Below are positions 9,006-14,376 of a stretch of DNA of 15,908 nucleotides, in pieces. The notes under the pieces were generated by a model. That model ran no database searches. It worked only from the letters and a program-made list of their open reading frames with translations, and was not told the origin of the DNA. The stretch comes from an uncultured Eubacteriales bacterium. Lineage in GTDB: Bacteria > Bacillota > Clostridia > Peptostreptococcales > Anaerovoracaceae. Location of the stretch: NCBI GenBank assembly GCA_900540145.1, contig UQEW01000054.1, positions 1 through 15,908 on the forward strand. The letters are read 5' to 3'. Each line of letters starts with the position of its first letter. Position 1 is the first letter of the stretch. The position numbers and the translations under genes are program-made.

Positions 9006-9711
9006 CTATATTTTCTCTCCTCTTCAGCTCATTTAGGGCGGACTTGGCCGCATTCTGTTCTGCTTCTTTCTTACTTTTTCCTTTGCCTCTTCCTAAGATT
9101 TTGCCGTCGCATGAAAGATGCACAAAAAAAGTCTTATCATGAGCAGGCCCTTCTTCTTTTTCAGTTTCATAATACAAAGCCGCATGCTTATCTATCTTTT
9201 GCATAAGCTCCTGAACCTCTGATTTAAAATCAGAAAAAAGCCTGCCGCCTTCAGCGTCTTTTAATATCTCCTCAAAAGAACGGAGAACAAAGTTTTTCGT
9301 CTCCTCATACCCTCCGTCCAGATATATAGCGCCTATGACCGCTTCCATTGCATCGGCCAAGATAGAGTTTTTATGGCGACCGCCGGCAGTTTCTTCTCCG
9401 TGCCCCATGTACATATAATCTCCCAAATCATATCTCAACGCTACATCAGCCAAAGATTTTTCGCACACTACAAGAGCCCTTGTCTTAGTCAACTTTCCTT
9501 CAGAGCCCTGAGGCAGCCTTCGAAACAATTCTTCTCCTATTATAGCATCCAAAAAAGCGTCTCCCAAAAATTCAAGCCTTTCGTTATCTTGATGTTTTGT
9601 ATTTTTTTCTTTGTTGCATGAGCTATGGGTCAACGCCATTTTCAGAGCGCCGGTATCTTTAAATTTATATCCTATTTTTTTCTCAAAACCACTAAAATCT
9701 TTAGTTTTCAC
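8995..9711 (-). CDS. rnc: Ribonuclease III
   Basis: Double-strand-specific endoribonuclease that processes rRNA precursors and structured mRNAs. The signature NERLEFLGDAFLD begins at residue 43. The acidic catalytic residues appear as E47, D51, D120 and E123 (the last two in LADAMEAVIGA). A C-terminal double-stranded RNA-binding domain spans about 164-234, with the basic GRGKGKSKKEAEQNAA segment. Length is 238 aa, typical. The start is GTG at 9711, overlapping the plsX stop by 11 bases; GAGGAG lies about 10 bases upstream. The first ATG inside the frame would remove the conserved N-terminal helix, so GTG is preferred. It overlaps smc by 11 bases downstream. Confidence 0.97.
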   Translation of the reverse strand: MKTKDFSGFEKKIGYKFKDTGALKMALTHSSCNKEKNTKHQDNERLEFLGDAFLDAIIGEELFRRLPQGSEGKLTKTRALVVCEKSLADVALRYDLGDYMYMGHGEETAGGRHKNSILADAMEAVIGAIYLDGGYEETKNFVLRSFEEILKDAEGGRLFSDFKSEVQELMQKIDKHAALYYETEKEEGPAHDKTFFVHLSCDGKILGRGKGKSKKEAEQNAAKSALNELKRRENIDVL

Positions 9712-10717
9712 TCAGAGTAATCTCCTCTATCTCCAGAACGGAATTCTGTATTATATCCACTACCTTTTCTTCCGCGTAAGGAATACCTTTTATTATCGTA
9801 TTTTTAACGGCGTTGGCATTGGAAGATCCATGCATCTTCACTATAGGCCCCTTTACTCCCAATATAGGCGCCCCACCATATTCGGAATAGTCAAATTCCT
9901 GTTTCAGTCCTCTTATTTTATCTATGAGAAGAGCTGCACCCAGCTTTGCTTTGGCGCCGTCTGTAAATCTCTTCTTGAGGGTTTTCAACATATTAAGGGC
10001 CATTCCTTCCGTAAGCTTAAGCAATACGTTCCCTGTAAAACCGTCGGTTATTATAACATCGCACGCTCCCATCGGAACATCTCTCGCTTCCACATTGCCG
10101 GTAAAGTTCATGTCGCTTTGCTCCAGCAGACTATAGGCTGCTTTGGTAAGTGTAGATCCCTTAGCCGCTTCAGCTCCTATATTGACAAGACCTACCTTCG
10201 GATTCTTCCTGCCTATAACTTTTTCCATATATATGTTGCCCATGATTCCGAATTCCAATAAATTATTTGGTTTGCATTCGGAATTGGCTCCTGCATCCAC
10301 CAGCAGTGAAGGAATGCCTCCTACTATTGGATATATGCTTGCCAGCGCCGGTCTGTCTATCCCGGGAATCCTTCCCAGTATAAAAAGGCCTCCTGCCAGC
10401 AATGCTCCTGTGCTTCCTGCAGAAACGAAAATATCTCCGTCTCCGCTCTTAACCATATTTATTCCTTTCACTATTGAGGAATCTTTTTTTGATCTTACTG
10501 CTCTTACAGGCGCTTCATCATTGGTAATAACTTCTTCGGCATTTATTACATGTATTTTTGCCTCATCGTATTTATATTTTTTTAATTCATTCTTAATTAA
10601 ATCCTCTTTGCCTATTATTGCTATCTGATGCTGTATCTCCTTAGAAGCCAACACAGCTCCTTCCACTATCGCTTCAGGTGCATTGTCTCCACCCATTCCG
10701 TCAAGGATAATCTTCAT
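9701..10717 (-). CDS. plsX: Phosphate acyltransferase PlsX
   Basis: Peripheral membrane enzyme converting acyl-ACP to acyl-phosphate, the donor used by PlsY. The start MKIILDGMGGDNAPEAIVEG is diagnostic, as are FVSAGSTGALLAGG, RPALASIYP, LVDAGANSECKP, NIGAEAAKGS, VIITDGFTGNVLLK and the late GVKGPIVKMHGSSNANAVKN. Length is 338 aa, normal. ATG at 10717 has an AAAGGAGG site about 8 bases upstream. It is the first gene of the operon. The next gene, rnc, overlaps its 3' end by 11 bases, so no acpP lies between them as it often does in other Firmicutes. ACP must therefore be encoded elsewhere. The upstream fapR found in Bacillus is also absent here. Confidence 0.97.
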   Translation of the reverse strand: MKIILDGMGGDNAPEAIVEGAVLASKEIQHQIAIIGKEDLIKNELKKYKYDEAKIHVINAEEVITNDEAPVRAVRSKKDSSIVKGINMVKSGDGDIFVSAGSTGALLAGGLFILGRIPGIDRPALASIYPIVGGIPSLLVDAGANSECKPNNLLEFGIMGNIYMEKVIGRKNPKVGLVNIGAEAAKGSTLTKAAYSLLEQSDMNFTGNVEARDVPMGACDVIITDGFTGNVLLKLTEGMALNMLKTLKKRFTDGAKAKLGAALLIDKIRGLKQEFDYSEYGGAPILGVKGPIVKMHGSSNANAVKNTIIKGIPYAEEKVVDIIQNSVLEIEEITLSEN

Positions 10718-10760
10718 GCTATGTCCTCCTTTCGCATAAAGGCATATCTATACGTATTTT

Positions 10761-10789
10761 ATATTAGCATAAAACATAAAAAAAGCCAA
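10761..10789 (-). promoter_or_regulatory. Putative sigma-A promoter of the plsX operon
   Basis: Read on the minus strand: TTGGCT (-35, at 10789-10784), a 17-base T-rich spacer, then TAATAT (-10, at 10766-10761) preceded by TGC, an extended -10 element. The -10 lies about 44 bases upstream of the plsX ATG. Each hexamer matches consensus at 4 of 6 positions; the exact spacing and TGn element add support. It is a prediction from sequence only. Confidence 0.5.
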
Positions 10790-11003
10790 GATAGCAGATG
10801 TATTCTTGGATGAATTCTTGGTTGCATTTTTCAGGGCGCATGTCAGTGCGCCGTGTTCTTTAAACGCTGTTCAAAAGATGCCCGGTAAAAAATGTGTCTG
10901 CCTATGACACGCGGCAAGGTTAAACATGCTCATTAAGCCGGATGGCAAACAATAGACATTAGAGTAAGCAGATAATTAAAAGTTGGTATCGAGAGTGCAA
11001 ATA
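10790..11003. other. Non-coding gap between plsX promoter and HxlR gene
   Basis: No gene is visible. There are small dyads: GGCGCA/TGCGCC at 10835-10852, GTGTC/GACAC at 10894-10910, and an AAATATCA/TGATATTT palindrome at 10999-11019 that spans the stop codon of the HxlR gene. The last is followed on the plus strand by TTTTCTTG. None has a GC-rich stem with a U-run, so I do not call a terminator. Confidence 0.4.
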
Positions 11004-11333
11004 TCACTTGCTGATATTTTTCTTGTACTCCGTTCCCCAAATTTCCATAGCTTTTATTATGGGCCGCATCGATTCCCCCAGCTCACTTAAGGAATACTCC
11101 ACTCTCGGCGGTACTTCGGGATAAACGGTTCTGATCACAATTCCATCCTCTTCCATAGAGCGCAGGCTGTCTGTCAAAACTTTCTGAGAAACGCCCTCCA
11201 AGTCCTTTTTAAGTTCATTAAAACGCCACGGGCGGCTCATCAAATTACGCATAATAAGTATCTTCCATTTACTTCCTATAAGTTGTAATGTAGTCGCCAC
11301 CGGGCAAGCCGGCATTTCTTCTCTTGTTATCAT
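11004..11333 (-). CDS. HxlR-family winged-helix transcriptional regulator
   Basis: Small DNA-binding regulator of the HxlR (DUF24) family; characterised relatives such as YodB, HypR and QorR sense quinones, disulphide stress or aldehydes through a conserved N-terminal cysteine. Here that residue is C9 in MPACPVATTLQLIGSKWK. The winged-helix core reads RFNELKKDLEGVSQKVLTDSLRSMEEDGIVIRTVYPEVPPRVEYSLSELG, the family hallmark. I chose ATG at 11333 (109 aa) because AGGAGG lies seven bases upstream; the frame stays open to 11405, but those 24 residues lack family similarity. No target gene is adjacent on the minus strand. The nearest redox genes are the broken oxidoreductase and flavoprotein more than 2 kb away on the other strand, so any link to them is speculative. 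Confidence 0.92.
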   Translation of the reverse strand: MITREEMPACPVATTLQLIGSKWKILIMRNLMSRPWRFNELKKDLEGVSQKVLTDSLRSMEEDGIVIRTVYPEVPPRVEYSLSELGESMRPIIKAMEIWGTEYKKNISK

Positions 11334-11352
11334 ATTTCTACCTCCTGCTGTG

Positions 11353-11364
11353 ATTTTGTAAAAT
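11353..11364. promoter_or_regulatory. Palindrome ahead of the HxlR gene, possible operator
   Basis: ATTTTGTAAAAT is a perfect 5+2+5 inverted repeat lying 20-31 bases upstream of the HxlR start and just upstream of its ribosome binding site. HxlR-family proteins usually bind short AT-rich dyads and repress their own genes, so this is a candidate autoregulatory site. The motif is short and AT-rich, so chance is a real alternative. Confidence 0.3.
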
Positions 11365-11447
11365 GTTTTGCTGCGTGTCGCTGTAATGTTTGCCGGTGCT
11401 CCCACCTCCCTTGAGGCTGTTGCTGTGCTTGCAATCCATGTTTGCTC

Positions 11448-11497
11448 TGCAGCCGCTGACAGCTTTGGTGGATATGTTGCAGCCGCTGACAGCTTTG
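11448..11497. repeat. Two 20-bp direct repeats with 30-bp period
   Basis: TGCAGCCGCTGACAGCTTTG occurs exactly at 11448-11467 and 11478-11497. The intervening ten bases differ from those after the second copy. The period is a multiple of three, so it could be a remnant of a coding repeat, but no open frame across it has a good start or ribosome binding site. Confidence 0.85.
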
Positions 11498-11550
11498 ATG
11501 CCGTCAGAGTCAGTCGCCGGCGTGTCTAAATCTGTTGAAAAAGCGAAAAT

Positions 11551-11673
11551 GTATCCGAAAATCGAGGTTTTGTTATCTGAAAAGATAAAGTCTTGCCATT
11601 TTCGGATACGATATTATCCGAAATCTTGTTTTTGTTATCCAAAAAGATAACATTTTTCAAAATTCGGATAATA
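11551..11673. repeat. Tandem duplicated nested inverted-repeat element
   Basis: Two related units, each with an outer and an inner dyad. Unit 1: outer arms GTATCCGAAAAT (11551-11562) and ATTTTCGGATAC (11598-11609), inner TTATC-TGAAAA-GATAA (11573-11588). Unit 2: outer arms TATTATCCGAA (11612-11622) and TTCGGATAATA (11663-11673), inner TGTTATC-CAAAAA-GATAACA (11633-11652). The left halves of the units also align as direct repeats about 63 bases apart. Either strand could fold into two adjacent stem-loops. No U-run follows, so this is not an ordinary terminator. It could be a paired operator, a small mobile repeat (MITE or REP-like), or part of a structured RNA; I cannot tell which. Confidence 0.8.
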
Positions 11674-11880
11674 CCAGCTTTTCAAAATGCTTCATAACAT
11701 AGATGGCTCCCTTTTGCTTTACAACATCGACATGGGAACAGGCTTTGAACTGCCACTTATGTTATATTCGTTCTTAACTATTGTCAAAAGAATACAACAT
11801 TGAAATTCTGTCAAACCGCTCTTATCGTTACCTTATTCTATCACCCTACAATTGTAATGTCAATGGTTACATCTTCCGCA

Positions 11881-11952
11881 GACGTTAGCATCTCAGCGGA
11901 CGTTAGCATCTCAGCAGACGTTAGCATCTCAGCGGACGTTAGCATCTTCCGC
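11881..11952. repeat. Four tandem 18-bp repeats
   Basis: Units start at 11881, 11899, 11917 and 11935. The first three share GACGTTAGCATCTCAGC followed by G or A; the fourth ends TTCCGC instead. The block is flanked by copies of ATCTTCCGCA (11871-11880 and 11944-11953), as if the array had expanded inside one such unit. There are no unique spacers, so it is not CRISPR. In one frame it would read as ADVSIS repeats, but that frame opens with TTG and has no clear ribosome binding site. Confidence 0.85.
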
Positions 11953-12074
11953 AGCCTTTATTGCTTTCTTCAACCGGTCGGTTAATCCAACAGGTCGGAA
12001 GGCAGCTTTTCTGAGCGAAATTCATACATTGGCTTAACAAACTTTTTTCACCAACCTTTTCCAATCATCAAAAA

Positions 12075-12090
12075 GTCACCAAAAAGTGAC
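12075..12090. promoter_or_regulatory. GTCAC-N6-GTGAC dyad upstream of peptide cluster
   Basis: GTCAC-CAAAAA-GTGAC is a perfect inverted repeat 108 bases before the peptide start and about 22 bases upstream of the suggested -35. The local sequence is also a 12-bp-period direct repeat (AAAAAGTCACC, AAAAAGTGACC). The same CAAAAA spacer occurs in the inner dyad at 11633-11652. Position and symmetry fit a regulator binding site for the plus-strand cluster. No regulator is identified. Confidence 0.35.
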
Positions 12091-12112
12091 CGAGTAATAA
12101 AAAAGTGCGTAC

Positions 12113-12140
12113 TTGTATGCTTATAAAAAAGCCGTAAAAT
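12113..12140 (+). promoter_or_regulatory. Weak candidate promoter for the peptide cluster
   Basis: TTGTAT (12113-12118), a 16-base spacer and TAAAAT (12135-12140) lie about 58 bases upstream of the peptide start. The -10 matches consensus at 5 of 6 positions, but the -35 only at 3. The whole stretch is AT-rich, so other arrangements are possible. A small AGAGC/GCTCT dyad (12152-12169) lies in the predicted leader. Confidence 0.25.
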
Positions 12141-12197
12141 CAGAATTACAGAGAGCAGCAAACCGCTCTTAAAAATAATACAACGGAGGTAAATAAG

Positions 12198-12290
12198 ATG
12201 GCACTTTCAAATTTATTCAGCTGGAAAAAGAAAACAGCTCCGGAACCGGCCGCAGCATGTGGAACAGCCTGCGGCGCCGGGGACAAATAG
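12198..12290 (+). CDS. ACGX-repeat peptide, putative RiPP precursor
   Basis: A 30-residue peptide, MALSNLFSWKKKTAPEPAAA followed by CGTACGAGDK. ATG at 12198 has GGAGG 8 bases upstream, a strong site. The N-terminal part (LSNLFSWKKK, then a Pro/Ala linker) looks like a leader; the C-terminus has two ACGX units, ACGT and ACGA, with cysteines at residues 21 and 25. Short ACGX-repeat peptides next to radical SAM/SPASM enzymes are known to me as a bioinformatically named ACGX system, and the enzyme follows 130 bases downstream. The likely role is a substrate for cysteine-based cross-linking by that enzyme; the mature product, export and biological function are unknown. No transporter or protease lies nearby. 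It is too short for ordinary gene finders. Confidence 0.8.
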   Translation: MALSNLFSWKKKTAPEPAAACGTACGAGDK

Positions 12291-12310
12291 CACACACACC
12301 ATCTCCCTAA

Positions 12311-12330
12311 CGGCGGGACCAGTCCCGCCG
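12311..12330 (+). other. GC-rich hairpin after the peptide gene
   Basis: CGGCGGGA (12311-12318) and TCCCGCCG (12323-12330) form a perfect 8-bp stem with a four-base CCAG loop, 20 bases after the peptide stop. No U-run follows. It may stabilise the 3' end of the short peptide transcript or act with the larger hairpin just downstream. Confidence 0.6.
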
Positions 12331-12346
12331 CCACACATTACATACT

Positions 12347-12393
12347 ACCTGGATGAGGGTGAAGCTTTCAGCCGGCTTCACCCTCATCCAGGT
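12347..12393 (+). terminator. Long hairpin between precursor and maturase, likely attenuator
   Basis: Arms 12347-12365 and 12375-12393 are perfectly complementary over 19 bp around a 9-base loop, then TTTAAATA follows. The stem is strong, the U-run short, so partial termination or mRNA processing is likelier than a full stop. Such a stem would let the peptide be made in excess over the enzyme gene that begins 28 bases later, a common arrangement in peptide-maturase operons. Confidence 0.6.
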
Positions 12394-12420
12394 TTAAATA
12401 TAAAAAGCGAGGTCAGCAAA

Positions 12421-13473
12421 ATGAAACAGTATTTTTCCTTTCAATGGCATATTACAGATGATTGCGATCAAAGGTGCAAGCACTGTTATATTTTTTCCGA
12501 AGATAACTGCAAAAGCCTGGATTCTATGACATGGCAACAAATGCAAAACACATTTTATAACTGTTTGGATTTCTGTCAGATATATGACCGCCTTCCTTAC
12601 TTCTACATTACAGGAGGCGACCCTATACTGCATCACGATTTCTGGAAACTGCTGGCGCTTCTGAAAGAACATCAGATACCTTTTACCATACTGGGAAATC
12701 CTTTCCATCTGGACGACCGAGTATGCCAAAGACTCAAAGAATACGGCTGCCAAAAATATCAACTTTCTTTGGACGGCATGAGACATACTCACGACTGGTT
12801 CAGAAAGCCCGGCAGCTTCGACACAACACTGGAAAAAATCGGTTGTATCAATCGAGCCGGCATACGCAGCGTCATAATGACTACAGTTTCAGGTGTCAAC
12901 ATAGATGAAGTACCTGATATCATCGATACGGCTGTCAAATACGAAGCCGATGTCTTCGCCTTCGCCCGCTATTGCCCTACAGGAGACGAAAAAGACGTAG
13001 GCATAACACAGCAGCGATATCGCCGTCTTCTCGAAGACTGCGACAAAAAATTCCGTAAATACGAAGAAGCCGGCTGCAAAACTTATTTCAATAAAAAAGA
13101 TCACCTATGGACGTTGTACGAATACGAAACGGGCGCTTTCAAAATTCCTGAAGCAGCCGAAGAAGGTATGATATACGGAGGCTGCAACTGCGGCAATTGC
13201 CACATGACAATTTTGCCTACAGGAGATGTTTTCGCCTGCCGCCGTGTCGCAGGCAGTCAGGTCGGCAATGTATTCAGAGGCCGGCTTGCTGATATATGGA
13301 TCTGTGCTATGGAAAATTACAGAGATTACACTAAATTCAAAAAATGCTCAAAATGCGAGCTTTTGGCTTTTTGCAGAGGATGTCCCGCCGTAGCCGCCGG
13401 CAGCAGCGGCCTTGAAGGCGTCGAGGGCTTCTACGAAGCCGACCCTCAATGCTGGAAGGAGGTACAAGCATGA
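12421..13473 (+). CDS. Radical SAM/SPASM peptide maturase, ACGX system
   Basis: Iron-sulphur enzyme that uses S-adenosylmethionine radicals, probably to modify the ACGX peptide. The radical SAM cluster motif CxxxCxxC is C15, C19, C22 (DDCDQRCKHCY), and the SAM-binding GGDP is at 65-68. The C-terminal SPASM domain has C255, C257, C260, C273, then C309-x2-C312-x5-C318-x2-C321 and C344, enough ligands for auxiliary clusters. Length is 350 aa. I chose ATG at 12421, with GAGG 8 bases upstream. The frame is open back to 12259, but that would run through the peptide gene and both hairpins. Its stop overlaps the next start (ATGA), and AAGGAGGT inside its 3' end serves the next gene. The family is predicted to make thioether or related cross-links; the specific chemistry here is unknown. 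Confidence 0.9.
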   Translation: MKQYFSFQWHITDDCDQRCKHCYIFSEDNCKSLDSMTWQQMQNTFYNCLDFCQIYDRLPYFYITGGDPILHHDFWKLLALLKEHQIPFTILGNPFHLDDRVCQRLKEYGCQKYQLSLDGMRHTHDWFRKPGSFDTTLEKIGCINRAGIRSVIMTTVSGVNIDEVPDIIDTAVKYEADVFAFARYCPTGDEKDVGITQQRYRRLLEDCDKKFRKYEEAGCKTYFNKKDHLWTLYEYETGAFKIPEAAEEGMIYGGCNCGNCHMTILPTGDVFACRRVAGSQVGNVFRGRLADIWICAMENYRDYTKFKKCSKCELLAFCRGCPAVAAGSSGLEGVEGFYEADPQCWKEVQA

Positions 13474-14356
13474 CAGCAAAACTCCTCAGTAAGTCACAGC
13501 ATACGTCAGCTTGCAATCCTAATATACCTTTAACGATGAAGGCCGTAGTACTGCAATCTCCTACACAAGGTCATCGCGTGGCTCTGACAGAAGTCCCTGT
13601 CCCAAAAGTCCGCCCCGGCTGGGTTCTCATCAAAGTGAAAGCTTTTGGGATGAATCATTCTGAACAAATTCTGAGGCTGTCGGAAATCAATGCCGGCTAC
13701 ATTCAAAAGCCCATAATTCCGGGGATAGAATGCGTAGGAGAAATCGCAGATCCTTCAGACAGTAATCTTCAACCAGGTCAGAAAGTCGCCGCACTCATGG
13801 GCGGCATGGGAAGAAGCTTTAACGGCAGTTATGCCCAATATGTGCTTGCTCCTGTCAGCCACGTATTTGCCGACCAATCCGACCTTTCCTGGGAAAAGCT
13901 GGCTGCCATACCGGAAACATATTTTACGGCATGGGGGGTCTCTTTTTCAGGGACTTAAATTGGAAGCCAGCGATACTTGACACCGGGAATTTGCCTGCTG
14001 TGACCCTCTCAAGACCGACAAAAGCGTTGGATCTTGTGGGACCCAAAACTATGCAAGATACTCTTAAATGCGTAGAACTTGGCGGCATAGTATGTAGTAC
14101 CGGAGTCCTGGGAGGCATCTACACCATAAACGGTTTCGACCCTATCAAAGCCATCCCCAACGGCGTATATCTGACCGGCTTTTACAGCAACAAGCCTGAT
14201 AAAAATACTATGGACGAGATATTCCGCTTCATTGAATCAAATCATCTCAACCTGCCTATCGGAAAAGTCTTTGATTTTAGGCAAATTAAAGAAGCTTGTG
14301 TTGCTCAGGACAGCGGTCAAATCAATGGAAAAATCATAGTAAAAGTATCAGATTGA
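13470..14356 (+). pseudogene. Broken zinc-type alcohol dehydrogenase/quinone oxidoreductase
   Basis: Remnant of a medium-chain dehydrogenase/reductase, an NADPH-dependent quinone or enone reductase family. The N-terminal GroES-like part is intact from M23 (MKAVVLQSP) through VLIKVKAFGMNHSE, PGIECVGEI and AAIPETYFTAWG. At a run of six G (13933-13938) the frame shifts; reading one base fewer restores GSLFQGLKLEASDT, which then meets a stop. The downstream frame resumes at DTGNLPAV and continues KALDLVGPKTMQDTL to NGKIIVKVSD. Compared with the family, about 50 residues are missing between these, including the glycine-rich NAD(P)-binding motif. The lost segment argues against a mere sequencing error. 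ATG at 13470 overlaps the maturase stop and has AAGGAGGT six bases upstream, giving an unusual 22-residue N-terminal extension before the normal MKAVVL start. Confidence 0.85.
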
Positions 14357-14376
14357 CCAACATGGAGGTTTTAAAT

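Larger units (their letters stand above)
11334..12197. other. Gene-poor, repeat-rich spacer
   Basis: About 860 bases between the divergent HxlR gene and the plus-strand peptide cluster without a convincing coding region. It holds direct repeats at 11448-11497, duplicated nested inverted repeats at 11551-11673, four 18-bp tandem repeats at 11881-11952, a dyad at 12075-12090 and probably the promoter of the peptide cluster. A 13-bp direct repeat (CAAACCGCTCTTA) occurs at 11812-11824 and 12159-12171. The density of repeats suggests accessory DNA with a history of rearrangement or an unrecognised non-coding element. Confidence 0.6.

Noticed and set aside
10999..11019. Terminator at the end of the HxlR gene
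   Set aside because: The stem is AT-only-rich, and the T-run lies on the strand opposite to the gene, so it does not fit a terminator for it.
11334..11405. Longer N-terminus for the HxlR regulator
   Set aside because: The AGGAGG site seven bases before 11333 decides the start, and the extra residues lack family similarity.
11386..11529. 47-residue frame over the 20-bp direct repeats
   Set aside because: No ribosome binding site and no recognisable family; kept only as a possible remnant.
11390..11650. 86-residue plus-strand frame
   Set aside because: It runs through the nested inverted repeats, has no credible start signal and shows no family features.
11881..11952. CRISPR array
   Set aside because: Units are contiguous 18-mers with no unique spacers, and no cas gene is in the window.
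11800..11985. 61-residue frame with ADVSIS repeats
   Set aside because: It starts with TTG, lacks a clear ribosome binding site, and its regularity only reflects the 18-bp DNA repeat.
12259..12420. 54-residue N-terminal extension of the radical SAM frame
   Set aside because: It overlaps the peptide gene out of frame, crosses both hairpins, reads as low-complexity proline/histidine sequence and has no ribosome binding site; ATG 12421 has a good one.
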